A DNA stretch of 64,000 nucleotides from a bacterium (GTDB taxonomy: Bacteria > UBA10199 > JACPAL01 > GCA-016699445): positions 62,001 to 126,000 of the forward strand of contig DATIGE010000003.1 of the NCBI GenBank assembly GCA_035454885.1. The letters run 5' to 3'. Below the pieces are notes generated by a model. The model was not told the origin of the DNA. It made no database searches and saw only the letters and a list, made by a program, of their open reading frames with translations. The position numbers and the translations under genes were made by a program. How positions within the stretch are numbered: the first letter of the stretch is position 1; the number at the start of each line of letters is the position of its first letter. Below, in pieces: positions 9,071-18,300 of the stretch.

Positions 9071-10885
9071 CTAGGGGGTCCTCTCAAAGGCGACGACCGC
9101 GGCGCTGATATTGTCCTGCTTGAAGCGGCCGACGATGGAGGGATGGTCGGTCGCCGCGGGATTCGAGAGGATCAGGCGGCCCGTCGTGGGACTCACAACC
9201 GCCGGATCGGGAATCACGCTCCCGTCGGGCCGGGTCACGCCGCGCACGACGAAGGCCGTTCCCCCCGCCGGGATCATGAAGTAGTGCTCCTGAGCGCCAT
9301 TGGGCCCCGTGTGGCTCTGGTAGGGCCAAATGGGGAGATCGGACGGGGGATCGGTGGCCACCCCGTCCATTTCCAGCGTCATCTCCCGGTACGCCCTCCG
9401 AAACGTCGACTGTGTGATCGCGAACGGCCGTCCTTCCCGGTAGGCCATGCGCGCCAGGCTGCAGCGGATCAACGCATCGCGCATCAAGGCGTCGCGGATG
9501 CCGTCCGGCGAGACGTCGCCCGTGCGCCGGATGTAGGCGTCGACGACGCCCATCATCTCGGCATGGTCGATGTACTGTTCCGAGAGCCCGTCGGACATGG
9601 GGATGGCGAGATAGATCCGCCCCGGCTCGGTGTTGATCCAGTCGGCTGACTGGACGCCCTCCATCGACTGGCCGTGAAGCCCCAGGGCGGTGTCGACGAC
9701 GTTCGAGTCCGGATCGAGGCGGAGCGTCCGCTCGTATCCCAGGACGACACGCCCGTCGGGGAGCGTGGGAAGACGGTACGCGTGGCCCTGCATAAAGGAC
9801 GGTCGCGTGGACCAGTAGTCCAGGCGCAAGCCGGAGGACCGGTCCGCCGGGAGGCTCATGACGACCACCTCACCGTCCCCCACCGTCCGCGCCTCGATCC
9901 TTCCGTCGGTATGCAGGTGGACGCCTGCGAACACCGCCCCACCCCGCTCACGGCGGGCCTGGTTGCTCTCGAAAATGTCGAGGTTCATCGCGTCGACGAT
10001 GTCGCCCAGGCTCATGCCCGAATCGACCCCGTCCTCGAAGGCGTGCCGGCCGATCTCCGCGGACCTCTCGCCGCTGGCGTGTCCGCCCATGCCGTCGGCG
10101 ATGCCCGCGACGACGCCGCCATCCGCAGACATCCGGTAAAAGGCGCGATCCTGGTTCTCCGGGTATTTGTCGATGATCCCCCGGAAGGAGGCGAAGGCCA
10201 CGATATTCCCGTCCGACTCCCGCCGCCTCATCCAAGGCTCCCCCATCTCCAGTTCGGGTCCCGGGGGCAACGCGACGCGCCTCGTCGTCTCCAGGGGATC
10301 GACAAACACGAACGAATCGCCCGCCAGGAGATTGCCCGCCTCGGGGACTTGAATCACGTCATTGGCCGCGATCGGCGCCCACGTTGCGACGCTATTGCCG
10401 TTCACGATCAGCCCCGACGAACCCGGCGTGACCGTTCCGTCGGCGTTGAGGGCTCCGTTGATCACGATCCAGCCCTGGGAGGTGTAAACGATGGTCGCAC
10501 AGACCGGCTGCGCGCCCGGCGGGACCAACCCGCCGCTCAAGACCATGTCGGCGCCCGGGGCGCGGCTGATCACGAAGGGCCTCCCCGAATTCGCGTCGGG
10601 AATGATCGGAACTCCGGAGGCGAGCGGCACGATGGAGGAGGCGCTCGCCCTCCAATGGCTGGGGATCGGGGCCGGAGGCGCCGCGCCGGCCCCAAGAGCC
10701 GCCAAGGCATCCGATCCGGACACTCCCGGCCCGGCGATCAGGGCGCCGGAAAGGCCGCCCACGGAAAGAATCGGCATCGGCCGGAGGACCGTAAAGTCTT
10801 CCGCCACGTCCGGGACGCGCAGGTCCATCGGCCCCGCCGGACGCATCAGCCCTCCGCCTCCGGGTGGTCTCGCGCCTCCGCTCAT
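9071..10885 (-). CDS. FHA-like domain fused to PP2C-type protein phosphatase
   Basis: 604 residues. Residues 1-90 are Gly/Pro-rich. Residues 92-196 resemble a degenerate forkhead-associated (phosphothreonine-binding) domain: RPFVISR, then a GWIVIN strand, SSGLIVNG and GDSFVFVD. Residues 228-600 are a Ser/Thr phosphatase of the PP2C type, with NQDR (Asp246), ADGMGGH (264-269), a late SDG and a terminal QDN that together give the usual metal-binding aspartates. It therefore probably removes phosphate from Ser/Thr of partner proteins; its neighbour carries T-V-V motifs that are plausible targets. The ATG at 10885 overlaps the upstream gene by 4 bases (ATGA). An upstream in-frame extension is rejected. 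Confidence 0.82.
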   Translation of the reverse strand: MSGGARPPGGGGLMRPAGPMDLRVPDVAEDFTVLRPMPILSVGGLSGALIAGPGVSGSDALAALGAGAAPPAPIPSHWRASASSIVPLASGVPIIPDANSGRPFVISRAPGADMVLSGGLVPPGAQPVCATIVYTSQGWIVINGALNADGTVTPGSSGLIVNGNSVATWAPIAANDVIQVPEAGNLLAGDSFVFVDPLETTRRVALPPGPELEMGEPWMRRRESDGNIVAFASFRGIIDKYPENQDRAFYRMSADGGVVAGIADGMGGHASGERSAEIGRHAFEDGVDSGMSLGDIVDAMNLDIFESNQARRERGGAVFAGVHLHTDGRIEARTVGDGEVVVMSLPADRSSGLRLDYWSTRPSFMQGHAYRLPTLPDGRVVLGYERTLRLDPDSNVVDTALGLHGQSMEGVQSADWINTEPGRIYLAIPMSDGLSEQYIDHAEMMGVVDAYIRRTGDVSPDGIRDALMRDALIRCSLARMAYREGRPFAITQSTFRRAYREMTLEMDGVATDPPSDLPIWPYQSHTGPNGAQEHYFMIPAGGTAFVVRGVTRPDGSVIPDPAVVSPTTGRLILSNPAATDHPSIVGRFKQDNISAAVVAFERTP

Positions 10886-12456
10886 GGGCCGGTCACCTCG
10901 ACGAAAAAGCGAAGCTCCCTCGGCTCCATCGTCCCGTCGGGACGGCGAATCTCCACGCTCTGGGTCACGATCAACCGGCTCGGGTTGCCGGGATCGCGCC
11001 GGGCCGTCATCGTCGCCCATTGAGCGGGGGCCTCGGGCGTGTAAAGGATGTTCTCGGTGACCTCCATGGGAACGGCCACGTCCCCGCGAACCGGGTCATG
11101 GTAGGTCGCCGTGTCCCCATAGGTCATTTCGATCGGAAACTGCACGGGCGGCTCGCCGCTGTTAATTGTCGTCTCCAGGAAATCGAGGAACTCGCCGGCG
11201 TCCCCCGCGACGCGGAGACTGACGCCGTGCGACGCCGCCCCGGGGGCCGGCGGTCCCACGACCGTCGAATCCACGAGCCGGAATCCCAGGACGGCGGATG
11301 GAAAGATGCTCGCCTCCGTCGGTCCGACGCCGGCGATCCACGACGCCGACTCGAAATCGACGCCCGGATGCCCCCGCATGTAAGCCTGAACGCGTTCGTC
11401 GGTCGCGCGCGCGACCATGTCGGTGTTGAAAGGACGGAAAAAACGCCGGACGATGCCCCCGAGGATTTCGCTTTCCTGGTGATGCGCCTCAAAGCGCCGC
11501 ACGACGCCGGTCTGGTGACGCAGGAGGGCGTAGGTTTGCGAGAGCAGGATTTCGTCGGCGGGCGTCGGATCTTGGATCGCGAGCAGCCGCATCAACTCCC
11601 TGTCGAGGGCGACGAGATTGACGTCCGCGCGCGGGTCGAGGGCGAGCGCCGCGTCGGCGACCATCCGCCGGTACTCCGGGGGATAAGCGTCCGGATTCGC
11701 CTCGATCGCCGCCGCGTCCCTCAAGAGATGCCTATGCCACTCGGAGCGGTGGTTCGTCTCGGTCTGTCCCAAGAGCCTCAGCGTCTCCATGCGCATGCGC
11801 GCGAGGTCCCCGGTCGCGGGCGTGAAGACGGCCCGGTTGACGATGTCGGCGAAGGCCCCCGAGCTCGCGCGGGCCGCCAGCGGCACGGGTTCCGCCGCGC
11901 CCGAACCGGTCCGCCGACGGACGAGAGGGATGACCGCCGTCTCCTCCTCGCCGCTGCCCGCCAGGGCGCGCTCCTCCGCGAGGGCGGGGTTATCGGTCAC
12001 GACCGTCACCTCGCGCGTGGCCTGAGAACGCAGGAATGCGAGATGGTCGGAACTCATGACGACGGTCCGCTCCAAGTCGGGCGCAACGCTCGCCTGCAAG
12101 AGCGGATTGAGTTGCGAGGACGGCATGACGACCGTGTCGCCGAACCCCAACGCCACCATGGCGCCCGCCAGGGCGTCGCGCGAATACGGGACCGTCCAGT
12201 CGGTATGGGGATCGCTGAGGGGCTGGCCGGTGACCGAGGGCAACACGGCCCCGGGCCGGAAGAGCGGATTGTCGGCGGGGACGTCGGTCCCCAAGCGGGC
12301 CAATTCCCCGAACCCCGGCTCAATCCCGAGCCCGCCGCCCAGCGCAAGATCGGCCGAAGCGACACCCGGCTCGACGCGGGCCAGTCCGCCAGGCTCGACG
12401 CGAGTCATGTCATACGAGCGCGGGGGTTCGATCGGTCTGATTCCACCACCGCCCAT
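10882..12456 (-). CDS. Protein of unknown function with four spaced T-V-V-type motifs
   Basis: Family not recognised. The 524-residue protein has a Gly/Pro-rich start, MGGGGIRPIEPPR, like its cluster neighbours. It carries four short motifs, GDTVVM (Thr108), ERTVVM (Thr131), EVTVVT (Thr151) and EETAVI (Thr173), spaced 20-23 residues apart in a linker-like region. Such acidic-T-x-V sites are typical phosphothreonine/FHA-binding sites in kinase-FHA systems (inference). A helical region (about 200-350) and a beta-rich C-terminal half follow. It overlaps the FHA-PP2C gene by 4 bases, so the two are translationally coupled. ATG 12456 was chosen by similarity to the MGGGG start of the 14137-15327 product; ATG 12468 is possible. 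Confidence 0.6.
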   Translation of the reverse strand: MGGGGIRPIEPPRSYDMTRVEPGGLARVEPGVASADLALGGGLGIEPGFGELARLGTDVPADNPLFRPGAVLPSVTGQPLSDPHTDWTVPYSRDALAGAMVALGFGDTVVMPSSQLNPLLQASVAPDLERTVVMSSDHLAFLRSQATREVTVVTDNPALAEERALAGSGEEETAVIPLVRRRTGSGAAEPVPLAARASSGAFADIVNRAVFTPATGDLARMRMETLRLLGQTETNHRSEWHRHLLRDAAAIEANPDAYPPEYRRMVADAALALDPRADVNLVALDRELMRLLAIQDPTPADEILLSQTYALLRHQTGVVRRFEAHHQESEILGGIVRRFFRPFNTDMVARATDERVQAYMRGHPGVDFESASWIAGVGPTEASIFPSAVLGFRLVDSTVVGPPAPGAASHGVSLRVAGDAGEFLDFLETTINSGEPPVQFPIEMTYGDTATYHDPVRGDVAVPMEVTENILYTPEAPAQWATMTARRDPGNPSRLIVTQSVEIRRPDGTMEPRELRFFVEVTGP

Positions 12457-12499
12457 AGGCCTCCCCATGCAAGACAAACGAATCCATGGGGTGAACTTG

Positions 12500-12605
12500 C
12501 AAGGAGAATGCCAATAAATGAAAATTTAGAGTAATTATAACTAGTCGATATTATTATATTTATATTATCATGTTGGGGCTTGAAGTCGTTGACAGATCGA
12601 TAAGA
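12500..12605 (-). promoter_or_regulatory. AT-rich spacer, probable promoter for 12456-7512
   Basis: About 100 bases of unusually AT-rich DNA in an otherwise GC-rich region, containing TATAAT and GATAAT hexamers on the minus strand (around 12550-12575). No convincing -35 box at ideal spacing was found. Its place upstream of the 524-residue gene and downstream of the 472-residue gene suggests that the six-gene cluster is split into two transcription units. Confidence 0.4.
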
Positions 12606-12621
12606 GGGTTATTCATAACCC
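12606..12621. repeat. 7-bp inverted repeat after the 12630-14048 gene
   Basis: GGGTTAT, two bases, ATAACCC. It follows the stop codon of the upstream minus-strand gene directly. There is no T-run, so it is a weak terminator candidate or an operator for the promoter region next to it. Confidence 0.4.
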
Positions 12622-12629
12622 CCCTGTGA

Positions 12630-14048
12630 TTACGTCGGAAGTTCCCGGAAGCGGAAGAAGAGTTGCTCGACCAAGATCGTGAGACCCGCCTCGAATCCCT
12701 GGGGACTCAACGACGAGATGACGTCGTAAAGCCTTCGGTCGCCGAAAGAGAGCCGGAAGACGACCTCCAGGGCGTACGCCTCGCGCTCGGCCAGGGCCAG
12801 ATGCTGTTCGATCCAGCCGGTTGGGTGGTTCCGCGCCTGGCCGATATGGACCCATTCATGAAGGGCGCGGCAGGCCATTTCATAGGAGAGATCGCTCTTC
12901 AAAAGAATTTCGGCGCAACCCCGAGGGCCGGAGGGAAACCGGTAATGCGAATCGACTCCGTCCGGCGCATGGCGGTAGGCGTCCTTCATGATCTTCCGGA
13001 ACGCCGTCTCTTCCTGCACCGAGACGCTCACGGTCTTGCCCAGGGCCTCGGCCAGGAGGCGGGCCTCCCGAATCGGACTTGAGGAGACCCAGTCCTTCCA
13101 TTGATTCGAAACGGGCCGGCGCGCGCGTGCGGACTCGGGGTCCTGTCTCAGGGCCTCCTCGATCTGCGCGCAAATCTCCGAGAGACGGTCCCGCCCGCGA
13201 GGCCGGAATTCCTCCACCTTGTGCTCCATCTCCCGGCTCATGAGGACATGGGCGAGCCGGCTCATGCGAAGAAACCCCAACGGCTGAACGGCCGAGGTCC
13301 GGATCGCCTCCTCCGTGCGCCGGGAGAATTCGGGATGCTCGAGGCCGTAACCGAAGGCCTGCACGAACTCGAACGCGTCCGTGGAATAGACGTCGGAACC
13401 GAGGCCCGCGGCCGGGGCCTTCCCCTCCATCTTGGCGACCACCGTCCCCAGAAAGCCCAGGATCTCGGAACGCACCGCGCGGAACGCCCGGTGGCTCTGG
13501 ATGATCCCGGCCGCGCGGGCGTAGCCGAACGTCTCCGTCGACGGGGCCGGCGCGCGACCGGACAGCCCGAAGGCGACCCGCATGTTTTCGCTGAGCGCCA
13601 GCTCCTCCAGGGCCGCGACGCTCCTCGTCTCTCCCCGGCCTCCGCCCATGACGGACAGGAAAAAGACGAACGACGCGAGATCGCGGTTCTTGAGGACGGC
13701 CTCGAGGATCTGATACGCGAGAAATTCGAAGTAGGTATTCTCGCCGTCCTGCCACGGCTCGAGTTGAAGCAGACGGTCCAGGTGCCAGGAGGCCTCGGCG
13801 TAGAACGGCCTCTCGTCGGCCTTCGAGTCCCGCATCATTGAATCGTAGTGAAACGCGAGAGGTCCGCGCCGCTCGGACAATCCCTCGAGACTGTTCAAGA
13901 TCGATCCCGTCCGGTCATCAAACGTCCGCGGCACGGCTGGAGGCGTAAAGGCCGCGACCGAGCGCGAGGCCGCGGCAGGGATCGATGCGGTCCCAGCCGT
14001 CACACGGAAGGCGGCCGGCATCAAGCTGACGAGAAGAGGCCCAGGCAT
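12630..14048 (-). CDS. Putative HExxH metalloprotease (gluzincin-like), paralogue of the product at 7512-9023
   Basis: 472 residues, mostly helical after a Pro/Ala-rich first 45. HEWVH at 397-401 is a zinc-protease HExxH motif. AEREAYALE follows, with Glu421 and Glu423 at the same spacing as in the paralogue; one would be the third zinc ligand of a gluzincin. EHKVEEF and SSLSPQGFEAGL also match the paralogue. No signal peptide is clear, although the start MPGPLLVSLMPAAF is hydrophobic. The ATG has a GAGG site. It lies 88 bases after the 396-residue gene. The function is unknown; the protease call rests on the conserved HExxH plus Glu pattern. Confidence 0.6.
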   Translation of the reverse strand: MPGPLLVSLMPAAFRVTAGTASIPAAASRSVAAFTPPAVPRTFDDRTGSILNSLEGLSERRGPLAFHYDSMMRDSKADERPFYAEASWHLDRLLQLEPWQDGENTYFEFLAYQILEAVLKNRDLASFVFFLSVMGGGRGETRSVAALEELALSENMRVAFGLSGRAPAPSTETFGYARAAGIIQSHRAFRAVRSEILGFLGTVVAKMEGKAPAAGLGSDVYSTDAFEFVQAFGYGLEHPEFSRRTEEAIRTSAVQPLGFLRMSRLAHVLMSREMEHKVEEFRPRGRDRLSEICAQIEEALRQDPESARARRPVSNQWKDWVSSSPIREARLLAEALGKTVSVSVQEETAFRKIMKDAYRHAPDGVDSHYRFPSGPRGCAEILLKSDLSYEMACRALHEWVHIGQARNHPTGWIEQHLALAEREAYALEVVFRLSFGDRRLYDVISSLSPQGFEAGLTILVEQLFFRFRELPT

Positions 14049-14136
14049 CGGGGCCTCATCGGCGGATCAGGGGGAAAGTTGCTTTTTCTTGCTGAGTAAG
14101 AAAGCGAAGGAACCCGCTGAAATAACTGGGGATTCA

Positions 14137-15327
14137 CTAATGGCCCGGGCTGCGATTCACCACGCGTACTGGAATGCGGACCCAGCCACCGTCCTCGCGG
14201 GGGTCGTGGTAGAGTTCGACGGCGTTGCCGACGATGGCGATGTCGTCGGTGGTCAGAACCCCGAGCCGACGGAGCTCCCCGACCGTCGTGGTCACGACGA
14301 CGCGCCCTTCGGTGGCGTAGTTTTCGGCGACGGCGATCCCGTCGGTCCCGACGCCCCAATAGGTCATCCCGTCCAGATTGGCCTTCATGACGGTCGTCGT
14401 CGCGCCTTCGCGGACGCCGCGCCCGCTGGTCCTAAAAACGGGGACGTCGTCCGGGATCAGCTGCAGGGAAAGATTCTGCAGAACCGCCGACAGGCTCGCC
14501 CGGTCCCCGGGGCTCATTCCGGCCTCCAGGGTCGACACATCCAAACCGTACCGCGCCAGAACGGTCCGGACCGCGTCCGTCAGTTGATACCGGTTGCGGT
14601 AACCTTCGCCGCTTGCGTGGATCTCGGCCGCCACCTCCCAGCGCAGCTGCATGACCAATGTTCCGGAACCGGCCGAGCGGTCGGTGAGCAATGACAAGAT
14701 GGACCGAACCTCGGCCCTGCGGGCCTCCGGGACCATCGAATCGACACGACCCAGGAACGATTCGAGACTTTCGCTCCCCGGCATGTCCATCTCGAGCTTG
14801 ATCCTCACGCGGGTGAAGGGATTCGGGTCGTTCAAACAGAGTTCGACCCAGCCGGGCGCGCCTTCTTCCGTCCGTGCGTCCACGACGATCGCGCGGCGTG
14901 CGGCGGCGGGATCGGGAGTCGCATCGTCAGCCGGCGTGTAGAACGTCATCGCCCCCTCCCCGAGGCCGGAGGCGGATCGGGTCCTCCCGAAAAATCCCAA
15001 AAAGCCCTCCCAAGCGCGCGCGAGGAATCCCCGCGCCGGTGCGGCAGAGGGGAACGCGGCGTCGGGGACCAGGGCCGAGACGTCCGGGGGGTTCAGCACG
15101 CCCGGCATCGGATTCGCGCCGTCGATCACCGGAGGGATGTCCGGAGGCAGTGTGCCTTCCCCAAAACGCGCCAGGGCGGAGTCACCCCCGGAAGACGTCA
15201 GCGGGTCCACGGCGAACGGGTCCCTGACGATCTCCCCGCCCGAGACGAGCGGGCGGTCGATCTCGATGCGCGGCAATTCCCCGGGTGCGCCCGGCCTAAA
15301 TATCGGCGGTCTTCCTCCTCCTCCCAT
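14137..15327 (-). CDS. Hypothetical protein with Gly/Pro-rich N-terminus
   Basis: Not recognised. 396 residues beginning MGGGGRPPIFRPGAP, then about 100 residues rich in Pro, Ala and Gly that look disordered. A short amphipathic stretch (FLARAWEGFLGFFGR) precedes a folded region. The C-terminal half alternates helices and beta strands and includes GATTTVMKANLDGMTYWGVG and VVVTTTVGELRRLG. GATTTVM resembles the T-V-V/M motifs of the 524-residue neighbour. The ATG at 15327 has a GAGGAG ribosome site and lies 13 bases after the 1049-residue gene, so the two are probably co-transcribed. Confidence 0.55.
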   Translation of the reverse strand: MGGGGRPPIFRPGAPGELPRIEIDRPLVSGGEIVRDPFAVDPLTSSGGDSALARFGEGTLPPDIPPVIDGANPMPGVLNPPDVSALVPDAAFPSAAPARGFLARAWEGFLGFFGRTRSASGLGEGAMTFYTPADDATPDPAAARRAIVVDARTEEGAPGWVELCLNDPNPFTRVRIKLEMDMPGSESLESFLGRVDSMVPEARRAEVRSILSLLTDRSAGSGTLVMQLRWEVAAEIHASGEGYRNRYQLTDAVRTVLARYGLDVSTLEAGMSPGDRASLSAVLQNLSLQLIPDDVPVFRTSGRGVREGATTTVMKANLDGMTYWGVGTDGIAVAENYATEGRVVVTTTVGELRRLGVLTTDDIAIVGNAVELYHDPREDGGWVRIPVRVVNRSPGH

Positions 15328-15340
15328 GATTCTCCTCGAT

Positions 15341-18300
15341 CTAAGGTGTCACGACCTGAGACACCGGAACTCCTGCGGGGCGCGTCGCGCGGACAGAACT
15401 CGCGGGGATCAGACGGATCGTCTGCGGCTCGGGCATGAAGGCGTTGGCGAGGATCGGCACCTCGATCATGCCGTTTGAATAGACGCGGACGTTCGCGCGG
15501 TCCGCAAAAGGATAATCCCTGAGGAGCGCCTCCAGGTTGTCGGCGCCCGAGACCCGGCGCTGATACGTGAAGGTCGTCCCGTCCTCACCCTGCAGGCGGA
15601 CGCCGAAACGATTGCCGTCTCCGAACACGGTCTGGTTGATCTCAGCGGCCCGCCCCAACATCTCCAGGGACTGCAGGTAGCGCTGGTTCGTCCCGTACTC
15701 GGCGAGCATCTCGGGCGTGCGCCGGCCGGGCTCCACGAGGGCGATCATGTCCTGGCGATGCTGGAGGATCTCCGAATCGCGTCTCCGGAACTCGGCGTCC
15801 AGCAACAATTCGCGATTCGGCCTCCCGTCCGGCAAGAACAACCGGTCGGCGTAGTCGCGGCGGAAGGCGGCGATGTCCCGGTTATAGGCGCGTTCAATCG
15901 CGTCGTACTCGACCCTCCGGGCCTGGGCGATGAACCCGCTGTGGTCGCCGCCCGTCCCGCTGATCGTGTGCGTCAGAATGAGCGGTCCCATCATGAAGAC
16001 CTGGGTGCGGAAGCTCGTCACATGCCGGAAGGCCGCCCCGGCCGGGTCTGGAACGCCCCGATGCGCCAGGTCCGCGGCGGTCTTGAGGAACTCGAGGGTC
16101 TGAAAGGCCGCGTACTCGGCGCCGAGAGGGCCCGCGGTGCTTAGGAAACGCGCGAAAGCGCCCTGCATGATCTGCTGCTTCTCCAGGTCGATCGCGGCGC
16201 GCAATGCCGGACTCAGCTCGGAGGGAGCGACCGCCGCGGCTCCCTGGGCGAGCACGATCCCCCCGCCGCGCGAGGCGATGTTCCGCACGGCGATGGCCTC
16301 GACGGCCGCGTCGATCACGAGCCCCATCCCGCGCGCGGCCAGGGAACCGGCGCCCATGAAGGCCATGTTGATCAGAAACTCCACGCCCACGCCGTGCTGC
16401 AGGGCCTGCTCGCCCAAGATGAGCGTCGTCAGACTCCGGTTGACGCCCGTCATGACGCCGGAGGCGAGCGCGTAGGTGCCGAGCGTGGCCAGGCCCCTCT
16501 GGGCGCCGAGGCTCAAGGCCGTCCGGCCGAGCACGGCGCGGAGCCCCAGGTTGCCCAATTGCAGGAGGGAGACCTCCCCCGTTGCGACCGCTCCGCCGCC
16601 GACGATGCCGGCCGGGATCGCCTCGAGGAAAAGGGGGATGGTCGCGAGCACGATCGTCGAGACGAGAAAGATTTGGTTGAAGGTCCCCGCGTTTTCCGCC
16701 GCCTCGCGCAGGACGTCCTGTTGGCGCACGCCCTCCATCTGGCGGAGGAGCAGACGGCCCTGCGCGACCTCCGCGGGGTCCGAAGACGTCAGCATCGTCC
16801 GGATGCCCTGGTACTCGGTCCGCATCCGCGTGTATTCCTCGCGGCTCTCCGCGGAGACCTGCCGGTGGGCATCCGCCGCCCCGATGGGCGCGCCCGCCAG
16901 CACGCCCAGGATGTTCACCATTTCGTCCCGTTCGCGGACGACGCCTTGCTGTTCGGAAAAGCTCGCGATGCGCGCGTCGACCAGACGGAGGGAGGCGGCC
17001 TGGTCGATCCTTTGCGCGAGCTGCCGGTAGGCCGCCAAGCGGTCGGCGTAGGACGCCGGCCCCGCCGTCACGAGGGTGTGAAAGTCGGCACGGATCGGCG
17101 CGATGTTGTTCTCGGAGGACGGCAACCGCTCGATTTGATCGAGCAGGCGCCGGATCCCGTCCTGAACGTTCCGTTCTTCTATCGTCTGGAACGTCTGGGT
17201 GACGGGGGCCAGGCGCGAGGCCGCGAGGCTCAAGTTCGCCTGCGTCAGGTCGGCGCCGCCCAGGTTTTCCAAATACGCCACAAGGTTTCGGGCCTCCGGG
17301 AGCTGCGCCTCCAGGTCGCTCCGCAGCGGGCGGTCCGAACCGCGCGCCCCGGAGAGAAGGCTCTCGAAACGCTCGCCGCGCCGGACCATGAGGCGGCAGG
17401 TATCGAGGAGCATCGTCCTCTGCTGATCGAGCGGTATCGGCGGAACCCGGCGGGCAACACGCGCGTCGTATTCGGTCAATGCGGTCACGAGCGCGGGGTA
17501 TTGTCCCATCGCCTGGAGCCCGTCGGTTGTGTGCAGCGAGGCGAGCCCCGCCTCGTTGCCGCCGGCGAGCGTCCGAGTCCTCTCGTGGGTCGCGATCCGG
17601 TCGAAGAACGTCTGGAGATTGAGATCGGTCGTGAGTCCTTCCAGTTCCCCGCTCAGCCCGTTCAGGAATCCGATCGTATCGGGATTCGGGGGACCGATGA
17701 GGCCCTCGTCGTAGACGGCGTTCTGGGTGCGGAAGTGATCGAAGAGACGGTCGGCGTAATCCGCCACGGCGATGTCGTTCGCGTCCGTCGAGCCTCGGAG
17801 GGAGCCGTAGGTCTGGACGACCGAGAGAGACCGAAGCCGGTCGGCCGGCGGGTGCCGCCAGGGATCCAACTGGGCGTCGGTGACGCCGTCAAAATTCAGT
17901 CGATAGGCGATCTGCGAATCGGACGGCGGCGGCGGGTAGAGCGATTCAATCCGCCGCCGGACCAGTTCCCGCCTCTCCTCGGCGCGCGCGTAGCGCTGAA
18001 GGGCCACGAACAGGCGCCTCCCCTCCTCGTATTCGGCGGCACGCGGCGGATTGGCCGCACCTCCCAGAAGCTTGTCCAGGGCCTCCCTCCGGAGCCGGTC
18101 GACGTCGGGACGGCGAATGGTCAGGGCCGAAAGTTGATCCACGGTCGTCCGGATGGACCGCAACCGTTCCAAGCGTTCCGTCGTCTCTCCCAGGGCCGGA
18201 CCGTTGACCGTCCGGGCGCGCAGCTCCAGATCCAGGATTTCGGAGTCGACGGCGCTGACACGCGCGTTGTCGGAGAGGAGCGAAAGGAGGCTGCCCCAAC

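Noticed and set aside
9071-10885. Assigning the FHA-PP2C protein to a type VI secretion system
   Set aside because: FHA and PP2C proteins regulate some type VI systems, but no Tss structural gene (sheath, ClpV, VgrG, membrane complex) is in the window.
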